The notes under the pieces were generated by a model. The model saw only the letters and a list, made by a program, of their open reading frames with translations, was not told the DNA's origin and did not search any database. Below, piece by piece: positions 1 through 11,144 of a stretch of 64,000 nucleotides of DNA; position 1 is the first letter of the stretch; each line of letters starts with the position of its first letter. Source of the stretch: Cyanidiococcus yangmingshanensis (taxonomy: Eukaryota > Rhodophyta > Bangiophyceae > Cyanidiales > Cyanidiaceae); NCBI GenBank assembly GCA_013995675.1, contig VWRR01000003.1:372001-436000 (forward strand). The letters run 5' to 3'. The translations under genes and the position numbers were made by a program.

Positions 1-673
1 TGGAACGTCTCTGTTTCAGAGCCTCTAACTGACGAGCGACGGATAGTCGATCCTAGGTCCAGCCACAACCTTATTTATCGAGAAGCCCGACGTATGGCTC
101 TGTTGGATGCTTTACCTGCTGCTGTTAGCACTCGTTTTCTTCCGTTCATACAACAAGGATACGTTTGGCCGAGGCAGAGAACTTGAACGCTTTTCACCAC
201 CGTGCGCGAGTGCATTCGACACTGCTCATCAGGTTGGTTTGGCGCGGACGGCTTTTCTTGTTCTTTCCTTTACGGACCTGAAGCGAGGTTCTTGGGGAAC
301 AGTGCGAACGGTAGCCGAATGGTTGTCCAGTGACCCGGGGGCCCGCTCGTGCAGCTACAGAAAACCTGCACAAGCTTCGTGGCGACAGCAACTTTCCTGA
401 ACGAGACAGCCTCTTCGTGCAAAAGCAATCAAAGCTGGCCTGAACGATGACCCTCAACGAGTCATTGACGAGCGTATCCCAAGTGTATATGTGACCCCTG
501 TTGAGGCACACCTTTCATAAAGATTACGGACACTGTTCTGGCCAGCTTCACAACTTGCGTCTTTAGTCTAGAGTTCAAATAGAGAACGTGTAGCGTTCGC
601 GTGCACCACAAAACCTCCATTTCGATTGTACTCAAGGTACCGACAGGACGACACCTAGAGTCCAATTCGAGCA
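1..673. other. Gene-free left edge
   Basis: I see no recognisable gene here. The short open frames on both strands have no family resemblance and no hydrophobic or low-complexity pattern typical of a real protein. It lies just downstream of the NhaD stop codon, so it probably holds that gene's 3' end and spacer. Confidence 0.4.
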
Positions 674-2083
674 CTAGAAGAAGTGGTGAAACGCTCTTTG
701 TAGCGGCTCGCTATGCATAGATAAGTACACCAGAATGCCTGCAAAATAGCCAGCAAGTGCTGCCAACGATGCATTCCGCAGATACCAAAAGAAACCTACT
801 TTCTCCATTCCCATATAGGCGACGCCAGCGGCCGACCCAATAATCAGAATACTGCCACCTGTTCCGGCACAGTATGCGATGAGTTGCCAAAGTTCGGAAT
901 CCGACGGATGTTGACTCAGTTCGTACATGCCCATGGTAGCGGCAACCAGGGGTACGTTATCGATGACACTGCTCGCCAAGCCGATCACGGTTGGGATCAG
1001 CTCACGAAGTGGCAGATGACTATCCAACCATTGTGCGAGTAGTTGCAGTGCACCTGCGGACTCGAGCGCCCCAACGCTCATCAAGATACCTAGGAAGAAA
1101 AGAATACTGCTCTGGTCAATACGGGCGAGAGCGCGAGCAGCTCGCAGCTCGGTGCGTTCCGGTTCGCCAGCATGCAAGAGGTCCGTCAGTAGCCACATGA
1201 AGCCCAGTCCAAGCAGCATACCCATATATGGAGGTAGATCTGTCACGGCTTTGAAAATTGGAACAAACAACAATGATGCAACGCCACAGAAGAAGATGAG
1301 TCTTCCCCGAGGCGCAACTGCCAGACGCGGAAGCGATTGCTGGGTGCCACTGCTGTCCTCCGTTCTCGCTGCCTCAGCAACCATTGGGCTGAATATAGAC
1401 AAAGAGACCAATAACGACACGAATGAAGGGAGCAACAAATCTCGAACGGTCGCCATGGTGGTGATCTGGCCCCCAATCCAGAGCATCGTTGTAGTGACAT
1501 CGCCCAGTGGCGTTGCGACACCACCACAGTTGGCGGCAACCACCACGGCTGCGCCCACAAGCAGTCGTGTGCTCTGAGGCACCAACTGTCGCAGAATAGA
1601 AACCATGACAATCGTCGTGGTCAGATTATCCAGTATTGCGCTCATGAAAAAGGTAATCAGACTAATCATCCATAGCAAAGCGACCGGATTCCGAGTCCGA
1701 ATCGCGTCCGTTACGGTACGAAACCCTCGATGACCGTCAACGATTTCAACGATCGACATGGCTCCCAGTAGGAAGAAAAGCAGAGGAGCCACCTCAGCTA
1801 TACTATGGCCGACTGCCTCGAGGACTTGCTGCTGACTAGCCGACAGCGTTTGCCCCGTCGGCGTGGAGAGCGCCAGTGCAGTCCACAAGGCGACTGCCAT
1901 CAACAACGCAGCACCGGCTTTGTGAAACTCCAAAATGTCCTCGAGAATAATACCGGCATAACCGCTGCAGAAGAGGATCCAGAGTGCTTCGATGGTATTG
2001 TGTTCGACCCATTCAACACGAATAAGCGCCCCAACGACCCCGATAAAAGCTAGCAATGCCGCTAGTCGGCTATTGTCTCGCAC
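674..2083 (-). CDS. nhaD: NhaD-type Na+/H+ antiporter
   Basis: This is a membrane antiporter of the NhaD branch of the ion transporter superfamily; plant members (NHD1) sit in the plastid envelope and export Na+ against H+. The protein is about 470 residues with around a dozen hydrophobic segments. An early stretch (FCSGYAGIILEDILEFHKAG) resembles the NhaD signature with an acidic pair before a Lys-Ala. Later loops carry SAILDNLTTTIVMVSILR and SSVIDNVPLVAATMGMY, the paired D-N motifs of this superfamily. The frame has no ATG at its 5' end: residue 1 here is a GTG codon. The frame stays open upstream to a TGA at 2261-2263 and reads like a transit peptide (Ser, Thr, Arg rich). Beyond that stop the same frame has an ATG at 2455. 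The true start is therefore unresolved: an upstream exon or another frame change is likely. Confidence 0.85.
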   Translation of the reverse strand: MRDNSRLAALLAFIGVVGALIRVEWVEHNTIEALWILFCSGYAGIILEDILEFHKAGAALLMAVALWTALALSTPTGQTLSASQQQVLEAVGHSIAEVAPLLFFLLGAMSIVEIVDGHRGFRTVTDAIRTRNPVALLWMISLITFFMSAILDNLTTTIVMVSILRQLVPQSTRLLVGAAVVVAANCGGVATPLGDVTTTMLWIGGQITTMATVRDLLLPSFVSLLVSLSIFSPMVAEAARTEDSSGTQQSLPRLAVAPRGRLIFFCGVASLLFVPIFKAVTDLPPYMGMLLGLGFMWLLTDLLHAGEPERTELRAARALARIDQSSILFFLGILMSVGALESAGALQLLAQWLDSHLPLRELIPTVIGLASSVIDNVPLVAATMGMYELSQHPSDSELWQLIAYCAGTGGSILIIGSAAGVAYMGMEKVGFFWYLRNASLAALAGYFAGILVYLSMHSEPLQRAFHHFF

Positions 2084-2263
2084 TGAGCGCTGGCGCTCAG
2101 CCCCTTTTGACAGTAAGGTGGCCGAATCGGGCGCATCAGCCGAACCGCCACTAGTTAAGGTTCGAGGGACCGAAGCTTTCAGTGCCGTTTCCAGAAGGAC
2201 CGTTCCTGACTGACGGCTGATGCTGCACCCTTGGGTGGCTCTGTCCCTTCCTTGGCAGGCTCA

Positions 2264-3882
2264 CGACTCCTGCCGACAGCAAACCCGGGCCACCTGGGGT
2301 CTCGGAACGATCGTGCCTCTCTGTGAACGAGTCTGCCGCACTCGATTCAATCGGTCACGTCGCCCGTTAGGGACCGCCACCTGCCACAACAGTAGCCGAC
2401 TGTGACCCCGGACGCCCGCCATCGTTCCAACAAACAGCAGCACACCGTCACCCATGGTTCGTCACTGCCAGAAGCGAGGCGGCCTGCCAGCCAGACCGAA
2501 CGACACAGTCCAATTGGGACGGGTTTTCTGAATCGAGGTTCTGAGTGCAACTCGAGTCGGGAGAGCCACAACGTCGTCCCAAAAACCCAAGTCTTTTTTG
2601 CGAGGGCGACGTCGGCCCCAGTGTGCCAACGCCAACGCGCTGTCGAGGCGTCAAGACGGTCGCAGTTCGAATGCAACGGGAAGGTTTGATGTTTCGATGT
2701 GAGTCGTTGGTTTTATCGGACTGATATGGTCAGGAGTCTTGGACGGAATAACGAAGGCGCCTTTTGAGGGATACGACTTCAAGCAGCTTCGTTCCAGAGG
2801 TCGTTTTGGCTGCGAACGAACGCAGCATAGTGATCGCTGCCCGATAGCGCGTATGGGCTGGAACACGGTACCGTACACAGGGTTGTCTCTCCAAAGTTTA
2901 CGGCTAAAACCAAGCCATTGAACTAGTTTCCAGTCACACTCTCCGTTGGGTTCTCGTACGTTGCACTCGCGGCCTTGCTATAGAGCTTTTTCCACACCGA
3001 AATTGATCTCAGCACCAATGGTCGCCGATTCCGACGTTGCGGCGATTCCCTCTCCGATAAAATTCTCATCAGAGGCGAATCCCTAGAAGATCAAAACCCT
3101 TGTCTTTTACAACGGCGTGATACGTGATATCAGTTGCTACGCAATGCGGAGGCGCCGGAACTGTCACTCGGGTCTGAGAGCGATACCAAGAGCAGCAGCT
3201 CCTCGGACCGTCCGCCGGAGATGGAACGCAGTGCGTCGCTTCTTGCGACTGATCTATGGAATTCCACTCGAAGATCATTTGGAAAGCCTCTCTGTACAGA
3301 CCAAGCCAGTACCGAGACCTGGAACTGCCTTCAGAGTTGCTCTCTATCCATGAGTGAAAACAAGGGCCTTGCAGCATACCGGTGTATCACTCGTGGTCAA
3401 CACCGCTTCACGAATACGGATGTCATATCGCCAAATAGGTCCATCCCAAGTCGACGACAATCGTCATTCGATATCGCCACTCTGTATTCTTTGGGTGACG
3501 TGTGCCGCTCGCTTCGTTCATGAAAGAGCTGGGTTACGGCCACACAGCTGGTGTACAAGCCTCGTCCTGACACCTGCAGCGTCGACGTCGTGTATGTTCT
3601 TCACAAGCCATGAAAGCTGCATCCAAGCCATGGATGCCGGCGATAAACGACCAGCGTATCCTGATCGCTCAACCAAGTCTCTCGAACACGAGCCACCCGC
3701 GTTCTTTATCTGATTTCGCCGCCGTCAAGGAGTAAAGACCTGGCTGGGTGGCGCCAAGACTCCTCCCCCGAGAATCAGGATCGCTGCACATGATCGACGG
3801 AAAGAGACAAGTCGTCTTTTGCACCCATGAATAGGGTTTTACAGAACGATATAGGGGATGCGATTTCAGCGTCACCAGTCCA
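2264..3882. other. Long spacer, no gene recognised
   Basis: About 1.6 kb between the NhaD upstream region and the 3' end of the Rho GTPase gene. Several open frames of 60-130 codons occur on both strands but none resembles a known family. It may contain the 5' part of the NhaD gene near 2264-2455. Confidence 0.35.
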
Positions 3883-4561
3883 CTACTGCACACCGCATCC
3901 ACAACAACCGCTGCTTGCTGGTTGCGAGTCATTTTTTCGATTCCGTTTCGATTCGTACTCACCTTCATGGTGCAAATCTTTCCAGGCTCGCTCGCTTCCA
4001 ACGAAGGAGTCGTCGCTTTGAGACAATGCGGCTCTGGCCGCAGCCAAAAACGCCCGCTCTACATTGGTGCCAGCGCGAGCCGACACCTCCACATACTGCT
4101 CAGCGCCAAGCCGTCGAGCCAAACGAGCGCCCTCTTCCGTCAAGACAACTTGAGCAATCGCTGCTGATCCCTGCAACAGCGCGCGATCTCGAAGATCGAC
4201 TTTGGTCCCGAGCAGCACGAACGGCACCGTCGAGTCAAAGTCCTGCATCTCGGCCAGCCATCGTTTCTCACAGTGCTGCAGCGTCCGACGATCTACCAAG
4301 GAAAAACACAATATAAAGACATCGAGCCCTGGATGATAAACATATTGTCGGACTTCGTCAAACTCTTTCTGGCCAGCACAAGTCCCAGATGTTGATCTCA
4401 ACGAGCTCGCCAGCGCCCAGCTTCCGAACGGCAGTGTGCGAATCAAACGTTGTCGGCAAATAGGCGTCAGGAAACTCTCCCAGAGCAAACCTGGTTGCTA
4501 GTGACGTTTTCCCAACCCCTCCATCGCCAATAAGAACACATTTGACCCGTTTCATGGACAT
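3883..4561 (-). CDS. Rho-family small GTPase (one +1 frame change)
   Basis: A membrane-anchored molecular switch of the Rho/Rac family. The start is taken at the ATG at 4561 (MSMKRVKCV). G1 is GDGGVGKTS; the switch I area reads PTTFDS, close to the Rho PTVFDN; G3 begins WD; after it the other frame reads AGQKEFDEVR, then a Rho-like FILCFSLVDRRTLQ, then G4 GTKVDLRD and G5 EVSARAG. A few extra residues after G4 lie where Rho proteins carry their insert. The tail SSGCCGCGVQ ends in a CxxQ box, suggesting prenylation. G3 is split: the bases read TGG GAC T TGT GCT GGC CAG, so one T after GAC (near 4381) must be skipped to give WDCAGQ. Everything before and after is well conserved, so I infer an assembly indel or +1 shift rather than an old pseudogene. 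It is divergent from the hydrolase gene. Confidence 0.8.
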
Positions 4562-4751
4562 AAAATTCTGTTCTGGGAAGACACCAGCACTCGTCGAAGG
4601 AGGAAATTCAAAATCACGGGAAAGTTGGCGGCTGCGCGACCCAGCGCGTTGCGGCACCGACCGGGCCAGCGACACCCGCGACTACAATGTTTTCAACGGC
4701 GTTGTGACCTCGTAGTACCTGCATGTCTTTTTTGATGCTTCAGTCGAAACG

Positions 4752-6275
4752 ATGAAAGGCCGAAATTGGGTCAGCGCTCTACAAGGACCGGCTTGTGTTT
4801 CGTTTTATCGGTCGAAGCGAGGTCACGACGAACGTCTCCCGAGCGACGACGCTGGTGAGCGTTCGGGGACGTTGCTCATCGCTCGGGTGGCCACGCCGTC
4901 ACCCGATGATTATCGTTTGGTCGCTTGCATGGTCAAGTTGGGAGACTGGGATGCTCGTGACGGATCATTCGCCGAGTCTGGGCCCGATCACAGTGCTTGG
5001 TTGCATTCCAGGTGTGGGCGCAGCGCACGCCATGTGGTTTCCGCTTTTGAACGAGCTTGCAGGGCACTGCGCTGCAGCGAACTGGAGTGCGAGGGTGCTA
5101 TCTTGCGTGCTTGATCGATAATCGTGGCTGCGGTGGGTCGGACGCCTACCCGCCCAGGCCTACTTGTCAGTGTCGTTCGACCGCCACGAGGCGTCGCTAC
5201 CGGCACTGGTGGACGGTGGATGCCCTAGCCAGTGACGCGTGGGACGTTCTCGAACATGTGATCGCGACGCTACGTGATTCCGAAAAGGTTCATGCAGACA
5301 CACCGATTCGCATCATTCTTCTTGGCCATTCGCTTGGCACGGCAGTGGTGTGTCGCATGCTTCTTCTGCAGTCACGACGGCGACAACGAATGCCTATTTC
5401 AGGCGTTTTGCTCATGTCGATGCACAGAGGCTGGCTGCGAGATTGGGTTCCACCCAGCATACGGGCGCTGAAAGCCTCTGTGCAATACTTTTGGTGGTAC
5501 CTTCGAGTGTCGGCCAGCTCGTCATCGGTTCTGAAAGACCCCAAAGAGCTGCTTCCATTGCTCTCCAAAAGGGCGTCGATTGATCTTAGTCTGCACCTCA
5601 GCGATCGTTTTCTTGCTGAATGGCTGGACCTGTCGACAATGAACCAACTTATGCATCTGATGCCAACAAGCTGCCGACAGTGCCTGGTTGACGACTTCGG
5701 CTGAGGCGGGCGCGGTCGACAAGGCTGGCGCAAGCCGAGATAGCGTCGGCCCTCACACTAGAAGGCTTCGCCGTCACGAATGGTTCCTCCGCCAGTACAC
5801 AGCCGACTCGTATCAGATGTTTCGAGCATGGAACCAAGCGTTGCATGACTCACGTACGTCTCGGAAACTGGTGGATCTTTTCAACCTTCCCGGAACGCTC
5901 GGACAATTGCACGCAATTGGACAGCACCGACTAACCCGACAGGACTTGGTTCAACTCCGTCGACAGATTCCGCACAGGACGATACTTGTTTACGGTCGAA
6001 AGGATCCTGTAACGCTTCCGCGTGGATGCCGCGCGCTCGCGCATGCGCTCGGTATCACTGCGGTGGAGCTTCCCGGAGCGCATCTCATCACAGAGGAGTC
6101 TAAGGATCTACTCGGTCGCATCGTACAGATGATGTGCTACGACCACGAAGATTTCACTTTGGGCTTACGGAGGGAACTTGAAATCGTGAATCATTCGCCA
6201 ACGCAGCGCTCAGGAACGCTTGGACGATTATCAGAGGCGAATAGGGGGCTCATCAGCGATCAGTACAACGCATGA
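4752..6275 (+). CDS. Alpha/beta hydrolase, read in shifting frames
   Basis: A serine hydrolase of the alpha/beta fold; the substrate cannot be told. In order: an oxyanion-region strand (ITVLGCIPGVGAAHAMWFP, about 4988-5045), the family signature ACLIDNRGCGGSD (about 5104), the nucleophile elbow ILLGHSLGTAVV (about 5315) with Ser, the acid strand TILVYGRKDPVTLP (about 5980) and the catalytic His in LPGAHLITEE (about 6070). These parts lie in different frames, joined by +1 changes at about 4962-4982, 5092-5103 and 5690. The last reads GTT GAC GAC T TCG GCT, again a T after GAC. The ATG at 4752 opens the first frame with a coherent N-terminus. The elbow, acid and His are all intact, so the enzyme looks functional if the frames are one gene. 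The helicase is convergent and ends 17 bp downstream. Confidence 0.7.
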
Positions 6276-6291
6276 ACGGAATGGGCTGCCT

Positions 6292-9149
6292 TCATCTTTG
6301 TACGGACAAGGAGGCTCGGTCCGAGATCTCTGGCAAACGCTCTAGGGAGCGCGCCCTGAGCAGGAGTCTGCCTGGTCCCGGTTCAGAAATGCCTCGCCTG
6401 CGAGAACGCTTTCTGACTTCCTTTAGAGTCGACTCGCTGAGTTTGGATCCGCTCGCGTGCCTTGACGTTCGCTCGGACAAGGTTGACGTTCGCGTTTTCG
6501 ACGCCTGAAGCTGCTCAGGGCGCCATTCCTCGCGCTCGCTATGCGCAGCAGAGAGCTCTTCGAGGAACAGCGAAGGCTGCTGATTTGTGTTTGCATCATC
6601 CGCACCTTGATCATGGCTTGCTAGGATCGTGCATCGTTCTCGCGCACGAGTCAATCCGACGTAGAATATGCGTCGCTCCTCTTCGAGATCGACATCGGGA
6701 AAACTGAGCGGACACGCCCCATTGACAGCTCTCAGAATGAATACGAATGGCCATTCTTTGCCTTTGGCATTATGCATTGTGGAAACCGCCACTGCGTCTA
6801 ATGGCTCGCGCTGACGTGCATGAATGAAGGCTTGGGTGCCCTCTTGCCACACATCCTGCAGAGAGAGCAACAATCGATACAGTGGCTCGAACCAGGTCTC
6901 CGTTGCTGGCTCGGCGGCGTTGGCATCCTCTTTGGAGGCTCGCAAGGGAGTCGCCGCCTGACGTCGGCGACGAGCGAGTGCGTCAAAGAGCTGTTGACTG
7001 GTTGGGCTCGGATCCTCTCCCCCGAATGGTTTCAGCTCGCGGCCAGTCGAGCCGTCGCGGACCGTTGGAGGAAACCGCTGGCGCAGATGCATAAGACCCA
7101 GGACACCTCTCTGTCGTTGAAAGGGTTACGCGCTGAGCCCTCACCTCCGCATCGATATGTTGAGCGAGATGGCGCAGGATGCGGCTGGTATCGTGTGGTA
7201 TTCGCAGTCCATGACGATGAGCGGTTTCACGGGCGAGCTCCTGAGCTGCCTCCGAGCATACGCATGAGGCGAATATCGGAGCCTTGCTCTCGCGCAAGCA
7301 CCAACAGTCTTTCGTAGGCGCTCAACAATGCTCTGCATGCTTTCCATTGGCCGCGACTGAGTTTCGGACGATCCTCTGAGGTCGGCACCGCAGACGCTCG
7401 TTTAAAGCCGGGAACCAGTCGCTCAGACACCGTGCTGATCGCCAGTCGCCCACTGCTTTGACCGTCCTGTTCAGAGTCGAGAACAGCGCCGTCCTGGAAG
7501 CCCTCAAAGAACGCAGCGGCATGGTGAACCATGTTACGAACGACATGCATGATTGGAGCGCCATGGCATCGCTGCCCCTCTTGGCCAATACAAGCCTTGG
7601 TCAGCGCGTGCATGGACGGCGCATAGACTCTACAGGCATTATCGAGCAGATGAAGATCAAACTCATTCACCATCAGCAGCAGCAAAGCTGATAACAGGGC
7701 TCGCCTGAACTGAGGGCTTCTCGCCACACGCGCTCGACGCTGCCCGGTGGGATTCGGAGCCCGCGGATCTATTTGCGGTTCACGCGCGACAATCCTCATC
7801 TGGTCTGCTCCAGCATATGGAATTCCTGCCTGTTTCAGGGCACTTCGGACGACCTCCAAAGGCTGCGCAATACGACACAAGATGGCCATGCTTCGCCACG
7901 GAATTCCTGCGCTCGAGTGTAGATGCACCAGCTCCCTTTGAATGTAGGCAATTTCGTCATCGAAGCAGCGTCCGACAATGATGCGAACTCGAATGTGCTC
8001 GTGCTCTGGTAGTGGATCAATGCTTTTCGCTAGACGCCGCTCGTTATGCTGGATCAGAGCGTTTGCACAATGCGCGACATTCAATGGACAACGGAAACTC
8101 TGACGCAAAAACAACAGTTTTGCTCGCGGAAAGAATCGTGAAAACTCCGTCATGAACTGAGGACGGGCCTGTCTCCATTCGTAAATGCACTGATCGTCAT
8201 CACCTGCTGCGCAGATCGAGCTCGCATAGCGTTGGACGAGGGCCCTCAGTAGACGCAACTGGCTTGCACTCGTGTCCTGGAACTCGTCGACGAGAATCAC
8301 GTTGAGACCATTCGGAAAGAGAGTCGGCCAATGCGCATCCGCCTCAAGCAACTTCACTGCCATGACAATCATGTCATCAAAGTCGATACAGTTCAGGTGC
8401 TGCAGCCATTTCTCATAGAGGGCGTAGACAAAGTCAACGAGAGGCCACTGGAATGCCGTCTCCTCGTCCAGCTCCAGCGCAGGCGGCGGAATGAAGGTTG
8501 CCTTTCGCTCCGCGATTTGAACGGATATTTCCTTCACCAATCGGTCATGAGGTGACTTGGGATCATGCTCGGTGGCGAGACCAGCCTCTTCACCCTCCAA
8601 GCCCCTCAGATCGTGCTCGTTGAAGAGCGGACACGGACACGACGGGGGTTGCGTCAGGGAGGCCTGCTGTCGCCTACGATAGCGCTCGATTGCTTCCCGC
8701 AAAATGGCCCGCCGCTGGGTATGAGACAGTACGCGCATATGTGGACGCCGTTGGCAAATGCGCATCAGCGTCGCCGACTCGGCAGACTCGACAAGTCGCC
8801 TACCGATGCCGTGCAGCGTCTGGAATGATTTCCCCAGGGTCTCACGCCCGTTCTTCGTCAAAGCATCAAGTCCTGGCATCCTTTCTAAACGGTCTTTAGC
8901 CTCCTCGACGCCAGCGCGGCTAAACGTCACAAAGAGGAAGTCTTGATACACCAGCTGTCGACGTTGCACGAGGTACGCTAGTCTGGCCAGCAGCGTGTGC
9001 GTCTTGCCAGCACCTGGACTCGCCGCTACCAGCAGGGACTCATCCACCGGCGCAAGGACGACCGCTTGCTGTTCTGACGTCAATCCTTGCAGAAGCATCG
9101 GATGAGTTTTAACCTCCGATTCAAGCAGTCTCAGATCCGTTTCCATCAT
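6292..9149 (-). CDS. UvrD/Srs2-type superfamily 1 DNA helicase
   Basis: A 3'-5' DNA helicase of the UvrD/Rep/Srs2 group, expected in the nucleus or an organelle for repair or removal of recombinase. The start is the ATG pair at 9149/9146; the longer frame to 9179 begins with TTG. Motifs in order: I (VAASPGAGKTHTLLARLAYL), Ia (FVTFSRAGVEEAKDRL), II (VILVDEFQDTSASQLRLLRA), III (CAAGDDDQCIYEWRQARPQ), IV (FLRQSFRCP), V (VAVSTMHNAKGKEWPFVFI) and VI (EERRIFYVGLTRARER). Motifs I-IV lie in the first frame; the 2B-like middle runs in a second frame (about 7250-7110) and motifs V-VI in a third. Both changes are +1, near 7225-7280 and near 7105-7120 (ACC C TTT CAA or close by). It is divergent from the bS6 gene, whose start is 149 bp away. 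Confidence 0.85.
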
Positions 9150-9297
9150 CGTGGACGCACCAGACGTTTTCGGGAACAACCTCGCCTGCTACGCCATCGG
9201 TTCGCGCCACGATCGGTCGGGCGGCCGCCACGGGGCGCGCGTCTTGTTTTCTGCGACGCTTCGCAGGTCTGTTTGCCTGAAGCGACGTCGCCAACGG

Positions 9298-9666
9298 ATG
9301 CCGTACTATGAGACGCTGATTCTCGCGGATCCACGTCTGGGTCGAGGAGAACTGCACGGTCTACTGAAACGGATAGTGGTGCGGCTCATTGATGCCGGTG
9401 GTGTCGTGACTCGCTTAAGAGCGCTGCCTTCGGCGTTTGTAGATGCGGGCGTGAACAGAGCTGCGGCACGTCCGCTGCCACAGGAGCTCCGTGGTCCAAC
9501 CCGGGAGAAGCACCGTGCAGCGATTTTTGTCGAGTGCGGTGCATTTCTTTTTCCTCAAACGCTCACCGCTTTGCAGCGACAACTTCGCCTGGATGAGCAG
9601 ATTCTTCGCATCTCAACGGTTCGTCGTCCGGCGGTGGAGGCGAATCACGAACGCCAACGTAAGTGA
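9298..9666 (+). CDS. Ribosomal protein bS6, probably mitochondrial
   Basis: A small-subunit ribosomal protein of the bS6 family. The ATG at 9298 gives MPYYETLILADPRLGRGELH, the usual S6 first strand and helix, followed by a predicted second strand VVTRLRALPS and, near residue 100, LRLDEQILRISTVRR, matching the conserved DE-x-hydrophobic-R strand. Red algal plastids usually encode their own S6, so a nuclear copy is more likely mitochondrial (inference). The frame stops at 9666 right after CAACGTAAGTGAG. A second frame, shifted +1, is open to 9892 and ends with a protein-like tail (EMFVEEFEKRHPTGVAVYDA). Hence the gene may run on to 9892 through a +1 shift, or GTAAGT may be a 5' splice site; I found no convincing 3' site. 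Confidence 0.65.
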   Translation: MPYYETLILADPRLGRGELHGLLKRIVVRLIDAGGVVTRLRALPSAFVDAGVNRAAARPLPQELRGPTREKHRAAIFVECGAFLFPQTLTALQRQLRLDEQILRISTVRRPAVEANHERQRK

Positions 9667-9942
9667 GCGTGGCGCTGTGACCAGTCGCCGAGCCCAACGT
9701 GCCGCAACGAGCCCGCGAGCATCGCCTACGTTCGTAACGGCGACTTCTCCGGTCAGTGGCCTGGAAATGTTCGTAGAGGAGTTTGAAAAACGACACCCCA
9801 CAGGTGTAGCCGTCTACGACGCCTATCGACTACAGGAAAGTCCCTTTCGGGGGAATCCATCAAGCAACAAGCCAAAAAATGATGCGAAGTAGATCCGAGC
9901 GATCGCTCAGCGCTAGGCGATTTGTTTCATTTGCGAATATCC

Positions 9943-10338
9943 TCAGGACTTGGCGACGCTGAGTCGGACATGGCGAGCGAACCGACTGCAGCGGCCGAGC
10001 ATAGTCGTCGTTTGAATTCGACTCGTTCGCTGACCTGACGTCGATTCACTTTTCATGCATGCACTATGGAGGGCTCGCACGACTCGAATGCCGGTCAACT
10101 CGAGATGAACAAGGACGGATGTGGTCACCAACGCCTCTCGTCGAGCATCCAAAATACACACCTCGTATTGAACGAACCTTGTTCGAAACTTATCAGATAC
10201 GCTAGAGACTTTGGCCTCGGCAACAACTCGACCTGTGTCGGCACACACACGCGTAACGTCATCGAAGGACATGAAGCCAACACGGCAACCTTTGGGCGGC
10301 ATGCATCGTTGAGAATGCATCGGCGTCAATAGGCTCAT
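9943..10338 (-). CDS. Possible hotdog-fold protein, incomplete
   Basis: A weakly supported open frame with an ATG at 10338. Its middle (GRVVAEAKVSSVSDKFRTRF then QYEVCILDARREALVTTSVL) has the alternating strand pattern of the last strands of hotdog thioesterases. No helix with a catalytic Asp or Glu is seen in this frame. A neighbouring frame on the same strand, offset so that a +1 change would join them, is open from 10492 and ends PCWLHVLR. The gene may therefore begin upstream and be frame-split like its neighbours. No function is claimed. Confidence 0.25.
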   Translation of the reverse strand: MSLLTPMHSQRCMPPKGCRVGFMSFDDVTRVCADTGRVVAEAKVSSVSDKFRTRFVQYEVCILDARREALVTTSVLVHLELTGIRVVRALHSACMKSESTSGQRTSRIQTTTMLGRCSRFARHVRLSVAKS

Positions 10339-10492
10339 GACCCGTACCTAGATCGCCCCGAGAGGGGAACGCTTTCGATCCGATCGTCAAACATGCTCGA
10401 CGAGACGGCATGCGGCTGTGGCCAGTCCGGCCATCACCCAAGCGGATCACGATAAACGGAGGAGGGAGTCTGCGCCACCTATACGAATGCAA

Positions 10493-11144
10493 CGCTGACC
10501 CTAAACTTCACCCCAATCTGCTCGTCACAGATGCCGTAACCGCCGTGTACACTCATGAACCATGATCATCGAGTAGGGAGCGTGCCCCATTTGGAATCCA
10601 GTAACGCCAGCAACGCATCGAGCCACGAATGAAACAGCAGGGTGCCATCTCGCCAGCTTGTCCATGGACACGTTTTCGCCTCCGCCTCGCCGATACGTCC
10701 CGTAGACAAACTCGAAATGCGTGCTCTATCTTGGAATCATCCCCACATACAATATGACTGCATGAGATGAATGATCTGTCCAGAAATCATGTTTCCATGC
10801 GGTATCGCAGCGTGACATGAATGTTCAGCCGACGAATCGCCACGCGTGTGCCCTTGTGCGTGCATGCGTGCGGTTTGTGGTCGTCATCGCCGCTGGGCGC
10901 CGACACCACCGATCGATGACGCGCCGTCGCTCACGCAGCGCGCCTTTCGCATCGCGGGTGCCCGGGATGGCGCAACCGCTGGGCCGGTCCTGGCGAGACA
11001 CGCATCTCCAGCGGGTGGCGGCGTCGGGCGCGCCGATCGGACGCCCCGCCAGGATAACGCGGGACAGCCGTTAGTTGCTGCGCCTCTGAGCGAGTCTCTC
11101 GTGTGCGCGCACCATCAACGTTGCAACGGTTTCGCATCTTTACC
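10493..11144. other. Spacer upstream of beta-amylase
   Basis: About 650 bp with no gene I can support. It should contain the beta-amylase promoter. The final part is GC-rich and open in several frames but unlike any known protein. Confidence 0.35.

Noticed and set aside
9655-9835. An intron in the bS6 gene beginning GTAAGT at about 9659
   Set aside because: The 5' site is good, but I found no branch point and no clear 3' site, and the +1 frame is open without splicing.
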